Below are positions 27,591-35,589 of a stretch of DNA of 64,000 nt, in pieces (within the stretch, counting starts at the first letter, position 1; the number at the start of each line of letters is the position of its first letter). The position numbers were made by a program, and so were the translations under genes. The stretch is from Scatosoma sp045533485. GTDB lineage: Bacteria > Bacillota > Clostridia > Christensenellales > Borkfalkiaceae. The notes beneath the pieces were generated by a model that ran no database searches, was not told the origin of the DNA, and saw only the letters and a list, made by a program, of their open reading frames with translations. The stretch spans positions 35,471 through 99,470 of the forward strand of contig JAZSHX010000015.1 of assembly GCA_045533485.1 (NCBI GenBank). The letters are read 5' to 3'.

Positions 27591-29399
27591 TTACAGTTCT
27601 TCCTTAAAAAATTTGTATATTTTCTTTGCCAGTTCTTCACCGATGCCGTCCGCTTTTGCAAGTTCTTCCACGCTTGCACGCATAATTTTATCAATTGTAC
27701 CAAAGGTCTGCATAAGCGAAAGCTGCTTTTTCTTGCCTACACCGTCAATTTCTTGTAACACCGACGCCAAATTGCGTTTTGAGTGCAAATTTCTAAAATA
27801 GGTGATGGCAAATCGATGCGCTTCGTCGCGTAAACGCTGTAAAACTTTTAACGCAAAATCTTTTTTATCCAGTTTGATACTTGTATCGCTAAACAGCGTA
27901 AAAATTTCTTCGTCGCGTTCGGCAAGAGAAATGAGTTCGATATCCTGCACACCCATTTCGTCAAACACTTCTTTCACGGCGGAAAGCTGACCTTTGCCGC
28001 CGTCGATAACGATTAAATCGGGTTTAGGGAAACGCTCTTCTTCGTCCGTGCCAAGTTTGGCAAGCCGACGGCGCATCATTTCTTGATGAGACGCATAATC
28101 GTTTGCGCCTTCTACCGTGCGTATCTTAAAGCGACGGTAGCTGTTTTTATCCGCTTCGCCGTCGATAAACACGACCATAGAGCCAACCTTGTCCACGCCG
28201 CTTATGTTGGATATATCGTAACACTCCATACGCTTGGGATAACGTTTTAAGCCCAAAAGCTGTTTTAAGCGCGTGCAGGCGTTTTTCGTCATATCGTTTT
28301 TGTGCTTAATACCGCCGATTGATTTCGCCAAATATTCAGCCGCGTTATTTTCCGCCATTTCTAAAAGCTGCTTTTTAACGCCCTGCTTGGCAATGATAAT
28401 TTCCACCTTTTTGCCAAACTTTTCCATAAAATAGCGCTCTAAAAGCTGCTTTTCACAAAACTCTTGTACGATAATTTCTTGCGGCAATTCGTGATTTGAA
28501 TAAAATTGAATAATAAAAGCCGTCAACGCGTCCGTTTCCGAAAGCGAACAATCTTCCAACGCAAAATTTTTGCCGCCCTGCATAATGCCGCTACGCGTAA
28601 TCAAGACGTTTACTGAAGAATAGATATAATTTGTTTTCAAAGCAATAACATCGGCGTTAATCGCCCGATTAAGCGAAGTGATACGCTTTAATTTAAGCTT
28701 GGAAAGCATTTGCAATTTTTCACGATATTGCATCGCAAGTTCAAATTCTTCCGCTTCCGCAAACTTCGTCATTTTTGCCTGCAAAATGCTTTCCGCTTCT
28801 TCGTATTCACCATCTAAAAACGCAAGGGCTTTTTTCACCTGCAAGGCATATTCTTCTTGGGAGCACAAATGCGCGCAAGGCGCTTGACAGCGATGCAAAT
28901 GGTGCATAAGGCAGGGCTTTTTAGATTTTTCGTTAATAGCAACATTACAAGTGCGAACGTTGTATACGGACGCTAAAATATCCAAAAGGTCACCGCATTT
29001 TACCCCACCCATGTACGGGCCGAAATATTTTCCGTCCTTTTGAATTTTTCTTGTAATAGACACACGAGGGAACGGTTCTTTTGTGTGCACTTTGATATAC
29101 GGATACGTTTTATCGTCTTTCAATAAAATGTTATACTTTGGTTTATACTTTTTGATAAGATTGTTTTCTAAAGCTAGCGCGTCTATTTCCGTCTTGGTTA
29201 TGATATAGTAAAAATCGGCAATATTTTCCACCATTGCCGCTACTTTTTCCGTCTTTGCGGAAGTATGAAAATATTGGCGCACACGATTTTTTAACACGCG
29301 CGCCTTACCCACGTAAATAACAATCCCGTCCTTATCCAACATAATGTAAACGCCGGGATTTTCAGGCAATAATTTCAATTTTTCCTGCAATGCGCTCAT
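27591..29399 (-). CDS. uvrC: Excinuclease ABC subunit C
   Basis: 602 residues from the ATG at 29399 (MSALQEK). The longer reading to 29471 would run through the promoter. Order: GIY-YIG nuclease (NPGVYIMLDKDGIVIYVGKA, about 14-33), UVR domain (about 200-235), RNase H-like nuclease (about 380-540; CYDISNISGVDKVGSMVVF, LIVIDGGKGQLSAV), and helix-hairpin-helix pair (DGVGKKKQLSLMQTF, ADGIGEELAKKIY). It makes both incisions in nucleotide excision repair. Heads the leftward run with the HAD gene. Confidence 0.97.
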   Translation of the reverse strand: MSALQEKLKLLPENPGVYIMLDKDGIVIYVGKARVLKNRVRQYFHTSAKTEKVAAMVENIADFYYIITKTEIDALALENNLIKKYKPKYNILLKDDKTYPYIKVHTKEPFPRVSITRKIQKDGKYFGPYMGGVKCGDLLDILASVYNVRTCNVAINEKSKKPCLMHHLHRCQAPCAHLCSQEEYALQVKKALAFLDGEYEEAESILQAKMTKFAEAEEFELAMQYREKLQMLSKLKLKRITSLNRAINADVIALKTNYIYSSVNVLITRSGIMQGGKNFALEDCSLSETDALTAFIIQFYSNHELPQEIIVQEFCEKQLLERYFMEKFGKKVEIIIAKQGVKKQLLEMAENNAAEYLAKSIGGIKHKNDMTKNACTRLKQLLGLKRYPKRMECYDISNISGVDKVGSMVVFIDGEADKNSYRRFKIRTVEGANDYASHQEMMRRRLAKLGTDEEERFPKPDLIVIDGGKGQLSAVKEVFDEMGVQDIELISLAERDEEIFTLFSDTSIKLDKKDFALKVLQRLRDEAHRFAITYFRNLHSKRNLASVLQEIDGVGKKKQLSLMQTFGTIDKIMRASVEELAKADGIGEELAKKIYKFFKEEL

Positions 29400-29431
29400 T
29401 TTTTTACTTTTTTCCTTATCTATGCCTGTAA

Positions 29432-29450
29432 AAAAGTACTTTGTACTTTT
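29432..29450 (-). promoter_or_regulatory. Palindrome behind the uvrC promoter
   Basis: Perfect AAAAGTAC-N3-GTACTTTT directly downstream of the -10, covering the expected start of transcription. It does not match the Bacillota LexA box. Confidence 0.5.
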
Positions 29451-29479
29451 ATTATATACTAAATTGCACAATTTTGCAA
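29451..29479 (-). promoter_or_regulatory. Promoter of the uvrC run
   Basis: -35 TTGCAA (29474-29479), 17-bp spacer, -10 TATAAT (29451-29456). Confidence 0.78.
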
Positions 29480-29501
29480 GAAAATAAACGCCAAAATACG
29501 T

Positions 29502-29840
29502 TCAACACCCCAAAAATTCTATCCCTTTTAATAAAACGTCATTAATCGACTCATCTACAAGGGAATAAAATACGATTTTGCCTTGTCGAACGCTTTTGAC
29601 AATCCCTGCGCTTTTCAAAAAGCGTAATTGATGCGATACCGTCGTTTGATTGATATTTAAGATTTTCGATAAATCGGTTACGCACAGCTCGCTGATGGCA
29701 AGTGCCGCTAAAATCTTTACGCGCGTATAATCGGAAAAAACAGAAAAAAAGCACACAATTCCTTCGAGAATTTCGCCTTGCGGAACGTAATCTTCAATAA
29801 GGTTTTGTGTGCGTTTGTCTAAAAGCAATAATTGTGACAT
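29502..29840 (-). CDS. ArsR/SmtB-family transcriptional regulator
   Basis: 112 residues; winged helix about 35-100 (FSDYTRVKILAAL, LCVTDLSKILNINQTTVSHQLRFLKSAGIV, VRQGKIVFYSL). The alpha-3 metal-site motif ELCVCDL of ArsR-type sensors is ELCVTDL here; other cysteines are in GIVCFF and at the C terminus (LGC). It lies behind the copper ATPase gene but has its own promoter nested in an inverted repeat, so it probably represses itself. The ligand (metal or redox) cannot be told. Start ATG at 29840 has GGGAGAG four bases upstream. Confidence 0.9.
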   Translation of the reverse strand: MSQLLLLDKRTQNLIEDYVPQGEILEGIVCFFSVFSDYTRVKILAALAISELCVTDLSKILNINQTTVSHQLRFLKSAGIVKSVRQGKIVFYSLVDESINDVLLKGIEFLGC

Positions 29841-29866
29841 AAATCTCTCCCATGTGTTGTTATGGG

Positions 29867-29903
29867 AATATGATAAAATAATCACAAAATCATATTTTGT
29901 CAA
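29867..29903 (-). promoter_or_regulatory. Promoter and operator of the arsR-type gene
   Basis: -35 TTGACA (29898-29903), 17-bp spacer, -10 TATTTT (29875-29880). The -10 and spacer lie between the arms AATATGAT/ATCATATT (29867-29874/29889-29896), as expected for autorepression. Confidence 0.6.
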
Positions 29904-29947
29904 GTTTTGTAAGGCAAGCGTTTATCTTGTCGCTTTTTTCTTACCCG

Positions 29948-30157
29948 CTAAAAAATCTTTTTGACTTGATAGCCAGCTTCCACGATAACGTCAACCAACT
30001 GCTGATCGCTTACCGACGTGGCTCTTATAAAAGTAGCCGTTTTCTTCTTCAAATTTACTTCTACGTTGGACACACCGTCAAGCTGTGAAAGAGCCTTGGT
30101 TACGTGCGCAACGCAGTGCATACACATCATCCCTTCAATTTTCATATTCGTCGTCAT
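29948..30157 (-). CDS. Probable separately translated copper chaperone (CopZ-like) inside copA
   Basis: Within the copA frame a strong ribosome site AAAGGAG stands 8 bases before ATG at 30157 (codon 744 of copA). Initiation there gives 69 residues forming a complete heavy-metal-associated domain with MxCxxC as MMCMHC, the size of CopZ. The sequence before it (KKNNTQNASKGEKN) is a plausible linker and also the place where a separate gene would have its ribosome site. E. coli makes a chaperone from its copA by frameshifting, so two products from one gene has precedent. Whether the fused form, the free form or both are made is inferred. Confidence 0.6.
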   Translation of the reverse strand: MTTNMKIEGMMCMHCVAHVTKALSQLDGVSNVEVNLKKKTATFIRATSVSDQQLVDVIVEAGYQVKKIF

Positions 30158-32386
30158 ATTCTTTTCTCCTTTTGATGCATTTTGAGTGTTGTTCTTTTTA
30201 TCAAATCTTGTCAAACGCAAGGCGTTAGAAACAACAAAAAGTGAGCTTAAACTCATACATGCTGCCCCGATCATCGGCGTAAGCGCTATGCCAGCGAAAG
30301 CAAAAACACCTGCCGCAACGGGTATGGCAATACAGTTATAAAAAAACGCCCAAAATAAATTTTGATGGATATTTTTAACCGTTGCTTTGCTTAAATCGAT
30401 ACATTTTTCAATCAACGACAAATCGCCGCGTGAAAGCACGATATCCGCACTTTCAATGGCAATATCCGTGCCGTTACCCATTGCAATACCAACGTTTGCA
30501 GCTTTCAATGCAGGGCTATCGTTGATGCCGTCGCCGACCATAGCTACAAATCCGCCGACGCTTTGCACGCGTTCCACTGCCGCGACCTTGTCCTGCGGCA
30601 ACGCTTCCGCATAATAATCATCGATACCCACTTGCTTAGCGATGGCTTTTGCTACGTTTTCATTATCGCCTGAGAGCATCCCTACGCGAATATTACGATT
30701 TTTTAACGATTGCACCGCTTGCGCACTGCCTTCTTTTAGCGTATCCGCAACGGCAAACACGGCAAGTAGCGTCGTTGCATCGGCAAGAAACACCGCAGTT
30801 TTTCCTTGTTTAGAATATTCTTTTTCAAACGTGTACGCCTGCTTATCTAAACTGCGATTTAATAATTTTCGATTTCCCAAATACAGTTGCTTTTCAAGCG
30901 CGTATGCTTGCGCGCCCTTGCCCATCGTATATTGATACCCGTCGATTGGAATATCGCTTAACTTTACACCCAAGGCGTTTTTTGCATATTCACAAATACA
31001 AGTTGCAATAGGATGATTTGACCTGCTTTCAATCGCAAAAGCGACGGATAATACTGCGTTTTTATCGCCTTGCAAGCAATCAAATTGCGTTACGGTAGGT
31101 TGACCGACGGTAAGCGTCGCCGTTTTATCCAAAAGCACGCAAGTGATGTCCTTTGTTTTTTGCATACACTCCGCATCTTTATATAAAATGCCAAGCGCCA
31201 TCCCCCTGCCCGTTGCCGCCATAACGGCTACGGGGGTCGCCAGCCCCAAAGAACAAGGACAGGAAATCACCAAAACGCAAATGGCGTAATTTGCCGCTTG
31301 CGATATATCACGCGAAACCAACCCCCATACCAAAAAGGTAATTAAGGCAATAAAGCATACTACCGGTACGAATACCCCTGCGATTTTATCGGCAATTTTT
31401 TGCAAAGGCGCTTTGCTTGCGCCTGCGTCCTTGACCATTTTAACAATTTGGGAAAGTGTCGTTTGTTCGCCTACCTTTTCCGCTAAAATTTTAATGAAAC
31501 CGCTTTTTACAACGTCCGCGCTGGTAACGCTATCCCCTTCCTGCACTTCTATCGGCAAGCTTTCGCCTGTAATTGCCGCGCGGTCGATAAACGCATTGCC
31601 GTAAATTACTTTTCCGTCCACAGGTACGTATTCGCCTTGCTTTACGATAAGCACGTCGCCAACTTGCAGCTGTTCAAAAGTTTGTTGTTTTTGTATGCCG
31701 TTGACTTCTACCGTCACGGTGTTTGGCATCAATTTGATAAGCTTTTCAATCTCATCGCCCGTCTTTCTCTTGGATTTTTCTTCCAACCACTTACCAAGCG
31801 TAACCAAGGTTACAATCATTGCCGCCGATTCATAAAATACGTGCACGTGCGATGACACGCGGTTGCAATAAAGCAAAACGGAAAAAACTAAGCTGTAAAT
31901 AAAGGATATTCCTGCCCCAAGTGCGACAAGCGTGTCCATATTTGCAACGCCTTTGCGTAGCGCTTTTGCGCCGCTCGTAAAAAATTTTGCGTTAAGCACA
32001 AGAATACAAATCGTCAAAAAGCATTGTATAGCATGCGAAATGTGCGCGTTGGGCTGTGGTAGCCCGATCATACCGCCCATAGAAAAATACATAAGCGGAA
32101 CAAGCAACGATAAGGAAAATAAAAAGCGTTTTTTGAGTATATTAGGTTGCGGAGCGCGTGTCGATAAGGTTTTAGGTTCGTATTTTGAAATACCGTACCC
32201 TAAAGAGATTACCGCTTGACAAATTTCTTCGCGCGTAATTACGTTATCGTCGTATTCAATTTCCAGAGTTTCGCCCATCAAGGACACGTCCGCGCGTTGC
32301 ACGCCGCTTAAACGCCGCAACGTACGTTCAATTCCCGACGAACAAGCCGCGCAGCTCATACCGCTAATTGAAAATTTTTCTTGCAT
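29948..32386 (-). CDS. copA: Copper-exporting P1B-type ATPase with C-terminal CopZ-like domain
   Basis: 812 residues. N-terminal metal domain with SGMSCAAC (8-15), eight predicted membrane segments, actuator TGES (273-276), ion-site CPC (376-378), phosphorylation site D420, SNHP (456-459), GDGIND (618-623), then YN (683-684) and MSxSS (711-715) motifs typical of Cu+ pumps. A second metal domain (GMMCMHC, 751-757) is fused at the C terminus, which is rare. The phosphorylation motif reads DKTATLT instead of the nearly invariant DKTGTLT. It has its own promoter and a TTAACC-N2-GGTTAA palindrome upstream. The ArsR-type gene follows. Confidence 0.95.
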   Translation of the reverse strand: MQEKFSISGMSCAACSSGIERTLRRLSGVQRADVSLMGETLEIEYDDNVITREEICQAVISLGYGISKYEPKTLSTRAPQPNILKKRFLFSLSLLVPLMYFSMGGMIGLPQPNAHISHAIQCFLTICILVLNAKFFTSGAKALRKGVANMDTLVALGAGISFIYSLVFSVLLYCNRVSSHVHVFYESAAMIVTLVTLGKWLEEKSKRKTGDEIEKLIKLMPNTVTVEVNGIQKQQTFEQLQVGDVLIVKQGEYVPVDGKVIYGNAFIDRAAITGESLPIEVQEGDSVTSADVVKSGFIKILAEKVGEQTTLSQIVKMVKDAGASKAPLQKIADKIAGVFVPVVCFIALITFLVWGLVSRDISQAANYAICVLVISCPCSLGLATPVAVMAATGRGMALGILYKDAECMQKTKDITCVLLDKTATLTVGQPTVTQFDCLQGDKNAVLSVAFAIESRSNHPIATCICEYAKNALGVKLSDIPIDGYQYTMGKGAQAYALEKQLYLGNRKLLNRSLDKQAYTFEKEYSKQGKTAVFLADATTLLAVFAVADTLKEGSAQAVQSLKNRNIRVGMLSGDNENVAKAIAKQVGIDDYYAEALPQDKVAAVERVQSVGGFVAMVGDGINDSPALKAANVGIAMGNGTDIAIESADIVLSRGDLSLIEKCIDLSKATVKNIHQNLFWAFFYNCIAIPVAAGVFAFAGIALTPMIGAACMSLSSLFVVSNALRLTRFDKKNNTQNASKGEKNMTTNMKIEGMMCMHCVAHVTKALSQLDGVSNVEVNLKKKTATFIRATSVSDQQLVDVIVEAGYQVKKIF

Positions 32387-32410
32387 ATATTCTCCTTTTT
32401 AACACCGTAT

Positions 32411-32440
32411 AGTATAGCATCTTTTTTATATAAATGTCAA
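32411..32440 (-). promoter_or_regulatory. Promoter of copA
   Basis: -35 TTGACA (32435-32440), 18-bp spacer, -10 TATACT (32411-32416). Confidence 0.8.
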
Positions 32441-32449
32441 GCAAAAAAG

Positions 32450-32463
32450 TTAACCGTGGTTAA
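32450..32463. promoter_or_regulatory. Palindrome upstream of the copA -35
   Basis: TTAACC-N2-GGTTAA, 10 bp upstream of the -35; candidate regulator site. Confidence 0.4.
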
Positions 32464-32503
32464 AAACTTTACTTAAAAAGAAAAATCCGCATAACGCAAA
32501 AAA

Positions 32504-32525
32504 GCGGGTGCTAAAAGCTACCCGC
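32504..32525 (-). terminator. Terminator of yceD-rpmF
   Basis: Arms GCGGGTaGC/GCaCCCGC on the - strand, followed by six T. Confidence 0.88.
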
Positions 32526-32550
32526 CTGATGTTTTGCCGCATCGACGAAA

Positions 32551-32742
32551 TTAGTTCTTCTTTTCTTCTTTGGAAGCAACCACTTCTGCGCCGTCATAAT
32601 AGCCGCAGTTCTTGCAAACTCTGTGTGCTTCTGCCAATTCGTGGCAATGAGGGCATTCAACAAGCGTTGCTGCCGTTGCTTTGTAGTTTGCAAATCTTTT
32701 GTTCGTTCTGCTCTTCGATTGTTTACTCTTAGGTACTGCCAT
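32551..32742 (-). CDS. rpmF: 50S ribosomal protein L32
   Basis: 63 residues. Basic N terminus MAVPKSKQSKSRTNKR and a zinc ribbon CPHC...CKNC (about 30-46) identify the zinc form of L32, a component of the large ribosomal subunit. AGAGGTG precedes the ATG. It follows yceD by 39 bp, the usual arrangement. Confidence 0.97.
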   Translation of the reverse strand: MAVPKSKQSKSRTNKRFANYKATAATLVECPHCHELAEAHRVCKNCGYYDGAEVVASKEEKKN

Positions 32743-32781
32743 AATAACACCTCTTCTTAATTCTTTTCGTCTTTATTTCGG

Positions 32782-33183
32782 TTAAAACTCAATCGCCTTA
32801 CAATTATCACCGCAAGAAAGCGCAAACGGCATACTTGCCATAATTGCATCGTTGACAGCGTCCGTTAAATCGACCTTTCCATTTGCGTAGGAATAATCCT
32901 CACTGTCCTTTACCGGCTCAAACAAGGCGTGCAACTCTTCTTCCACGCTTGCAGACGCATCGTTTAAGCATCGAGAACATTGTCCCACTAAGCCATACGA
33001 TACCGTACCACGAATTTCAAAAGCATCGTCATCGTATAAATCGTACGAAAAACGTACTGCGACGGGCCCTGTAAATTTGGTAAAAGGAACGGAAATCAAA
33101 TCTTCGGGGGCAAGATATTCAAATTGCATCTCTCCCGAATACTTTTTTTGCGCATTGAGTTTTCTGATATCTACAATCATCAT
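32782..33183 (-). CDS. YceD family protein (DUF177)
   Basis: 133 residues with the family's CxxC (GQCSRCLNDASASVEEELHALF, about 71-92) and acidic C terminus. YceD is needed for normal 23S rRNA accumulation and is almost always upstream of rpmF, as here. The -10 hexamer ends only about 15 bp before the first ATG and no ribosome site is evident, so the message has a very short leader. A second ATG follows the first directly. Confidence 0.9.
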   Translation of the reverse strand: MMIVDIRKLNAQKKYSGEMQFEYLAPEDLISVPFTKFTGPVAVRFSYDLYDDDAFEIRGTVSYGLVGQCSRCLNDASASVEEELHALFEPVKDSEDYSYANGKVDLTDAVNDAIMASMPFALSCGDNCKAIEF

Positions 33184-33198
33184 AAACCGACTTTATAA

Positions 33199-33227
33199 AG
33201 TATAGTATATTTCTATCGCTTTGTCAA
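33199..33227 (-). promoter_or_regulatory. Promoter of yceD-rpmF
   Basis: -35 TTGACA (33222-33227), 17-bp spacer, -10 TATACT (33199-33204). Confidence 0.8.
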
Positions 33228-33255
33228 CTTATTTTTTGGTGATTTTTGCGATTTT

Positions 33256-34446
33256 TTACAATAATTCTACCGTTTCTCTTGCAATCACCAGTTCTTCGTT
33301 GGTAGGAATAATCAAAACCTTAACTTTTGAGTTCTTGCCCGTGATATCGCGAATAGCGCCGTTATTCTTTTCTTGGTTCTTTTCGCCGTCGATTTCCAAG
33401 CCCAAGTATTGCATATTTTCGCAGATAGCCGCGCGAACGGTCGGCGTATTTTCGCCTACCCCTGCCGTAAATACGATACAGTCAACGCCATTCATAATAG
33501 CAGCATATGAACCTACGTATTTTTTGCAAGCATATGCAAACATATCCAAAGCAAGTTGTGCGCGCGCGTTTGTGCTTGCAGCCGCCGTCAAATCGCGGAA
33601 ATCGCTGGAAACACCGGAGATTCCAAGCATACCGCATTTCTTATTCAAATACGTAAGAGCTTGGGAAATATCCCAGCCCTTTTTCTTTGCTAAATATTCC
33701 GCAGACGCAAAATCAATATCGCCGCTACGCGTAACCATAGGCACGCCAGCCAAAGGCGTAAAGCCCATAGACGTATCCACGCTTTTACCGCCGTTTACAG
33801 CCGTAATGGACGAACCGTTACCCAAGTGGCAAGTGATAATCTTCAATTCTTCCGGCTTTTTGCCTAAATATTTTGCCGCTTCCTGCGAAACAAACTTATG
33901 GCTGGTGCCGTGGAAACCGTAACGACGGATTTTGTATTGCTCATAATCTTCATAAGCGATTCCGTACATATACGCATACTTCGGCATATCAAAATGGAAG
34001 CTTGTGTCAAACACGAACGCCATCGGCGTGTTGGGCATCAATGCACGGCAAGCTTTCACACCGATTAAACCAGCGGGATTATGCAAAGGCGCAAGGTCGC
34101 AAAGTTGTTCAAACTGTGCAATCGTTTCTTCTGTTACAAGCGTCGTTTTTGTAAATACTTCGCCCGATGCAACGGCTCTATGCCCCACTGCATCAATTTC
34201 TTCCATCGAAGAAATTACGCCGATTTGCTCATCCGTCAAGGCGCTTAAAACAAGCTTAACGGCTACGTTATGATCAGGCATATCTTGTTCAATCACCGTT
34301 TCGTTGCCTTTTGCTTTATGCACGAGTTTAGACCCGTCAATGCCGATTCTTTCGCAATTACCTTTTGCGATAACCGCTTCCGTTTCCATATCGATAAGTT
34401 GATATTTTAAGGAAGAACTTCCCGAATTGATAACAAGTACTTTCAT
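33256..34446 (-). CDS. ackA: Acetate kinase
   Basis: 396 residues, standard length. It converts acetyl phosphate and ADP to acetate and ATP. Visible: VLVINSGSSSLKYQL (4-18), FVFDTSFHFDMP (about 143), YGFHGTSHKFVS (about 178), CHLGNGSSITAV (about 205), FTAGVGENTPTVR (about 318). It lies 17 bp after pta, forming the fermentative ATP-yielding acetate pathway. Confidence 0.98.
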   Translation of the reverse strand: MKVLVINSGSSSLKYQLIDMETEAVIAKGNCERIGIDGSKLVHKAKGNETVIEQDMPDHNVAVKLVLSALTDEQIGVISSMEEIDAVGHRAVASGEVFTKTTLVTEETIAQFEQLCDLAPLHNPAGLIGVKACRALMPNTPMAFVFDTSFHFDMPKYAYMYGIAYEDYEQYKIRRYGFHGTSHKFVSQEAAKYLGKKPEELKIITCHLGNGSSITAVNGGKSVDTSMGFTPLAGVPMVTRSGDIDFASAEYLAKKKGWDISQALTYLNKKCGMLGISGVSSDFRDLTAAASTNARAQLALDMFAYACKKYVGSYAAIMNGVDCIVFTAGVGENTPTVRAAICENMQYLGLEIDGEKNQEKNNGAIRDITGKNSKVKVLIIPTNEELVIARETVELL

Positions 34447-34463
34447 GTTTCTATCCCCCTTGA

Positions 34464-35462
34464 TTAAAGTTGCGTTTGCAATACGGTGATTGCAACTGCT
34501 GCAACGATGTCTTCCGATTTACAACCGCGCGACAAATCGTTCAAAGGTTTTGCAAAGCCTTGGCAAATAGGACCTACTGCCATAAAGCCGCCTAAGCGTT
34601 CTGCAATTTTATAACCGATATTGCCTGCTTGCAAGTCAGGGAAAATAAATACGTTTGCTTGTCCTGCTACGTTAGAATCGGGGGCTTTCAATGCCGCAAC
34701 CGAAGGTACGATTGCCGCGTCAAATTGTAATTCGCCGTCCAACTTCAAGTCGGGCGCTTTTTCTTTGGCAATTTTCACTGCTTCTGCCACAAGCGTTACA
34801 TTGTCGTGCTTTGCACTGCCTTTCGTGGAGAAGGAAAGCATCGCCACTTTAGGCTCAATCCCTGCAATCGCTTTTGCAGATGCCGCTGTTGCAATTGCGC
34901 AATCCGCAAGGCCTTCGCTGGTATACGTAGGGTTCAAACCGCAATCGGCAAACACTACCAACCCATCGGGACAGTACGGATTGCCTTGGGGGGGACAAAT
35001 CATCAAGTTGAAACTGGAAACGGACGAAACGCCAGGCGCAGTTTTAATAATTTGCAACCCAGGACGCAAGGTATTTGCCGTGGAGTGGCAAGCACCGGAA
35101 ACCAAACCGTCTACGTCGCCCATTTTCAACATCATAGCGCCGAAATACGTGCCGTCTGCAAGCAATTTCGCTGCTTGATCGGGCGTCATACCTTTGGACG
35201 CGCGAAGTTCGCAAAGTTTTGCATTGTAAGCAGGCAATTTATCGGACGTAAGCGGATTGACAATTTCCACACCCGCAAGATCCACGTCAGGATTTGTCGC
35301 TTTAATTTGCGCTTCGTCGCCAAGCAAAACGATTTTCGCAATCCCTTCTTTAGTTGCGTCCGCCGCTGCTTTTACTACGCGCGCATCTTCGCCTTCGCAA
35401 AGAACAATCGTCTTTTTAAGCGCTTTTGCTTTAATTTTAATATCTTCTAAAATATTTTTCAT
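34464..35462 (-). CDS. pta: Phosphate acetyltransferase
   Basis: 332 residues, the short single-domain class. It exchanges CoA of acetyl-CoA for phosphate. Visible: IVLCEGEDARVVKAA (19-33), GLVSGACHSTANTLRPGLQI (about 120-139), DCGLNPTYTSEGLADCAI, KGSAKHDNVTLVAEA, and GELQFDAAIVPSVAALKAP near 243. AGGAG-type site (AGGAGAAAAAGC) before the ATG. Divergent from tmcAL, sharing an intergenic inverted repeat. Confidence 0.97.
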   Translation of the reverse strand: MKNILEDIKIKAKALKKTIVLCEGEDARVVKAAADATKEGIAKIVLLGDEAQIKATNPDVDLAGVEIVNPLTSDKLPAYNAKLCELRASKGMTPDQAAKLLADGTYFGAMMLKMGDVDGLVSGACHSTANTLRPGLQIIKTAPGVSSVSSFNLMICPPQGNPYCPDGLVVFADCGLNPTYTSEGLADCAIATAASAKAIAGIEPKVAMLSFSTKGSAKHDNVTLVAEAVKIAKEKAPDLKLDGELQFDAAIVPSVAALKAPDSNVAGQANVFIFPDLQAGNIGYKIAERLGGFMAVGPICQGFAKPLNDLSRGCKSEDIVAAVAITVLQTQL

Positions 35463-35505
35463 GCTTTTTCTCCTATAAACGCTTTATTATTTTTTCATTT
35501 TTGTA

Positions 35506-35547
35506 TATAATATATACACCGACAGTTTGACGGCACTATATATTATA
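35506..35547. promoter_or_regulatory. Divergent control region of pta and tmcAL
   Basis: Perfect 11-bp inverted arms TATAATATATA/TATATATTATA separated by 20 bp. Each arm can serve as a -10 region for one direction; -35 boxes are not clear. Confidence 0.5.
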
Positions 35548-35589
35548 GCACACTTTTTTTTCGTTGTAAAGGGAATAGGAAAAGAAAAA

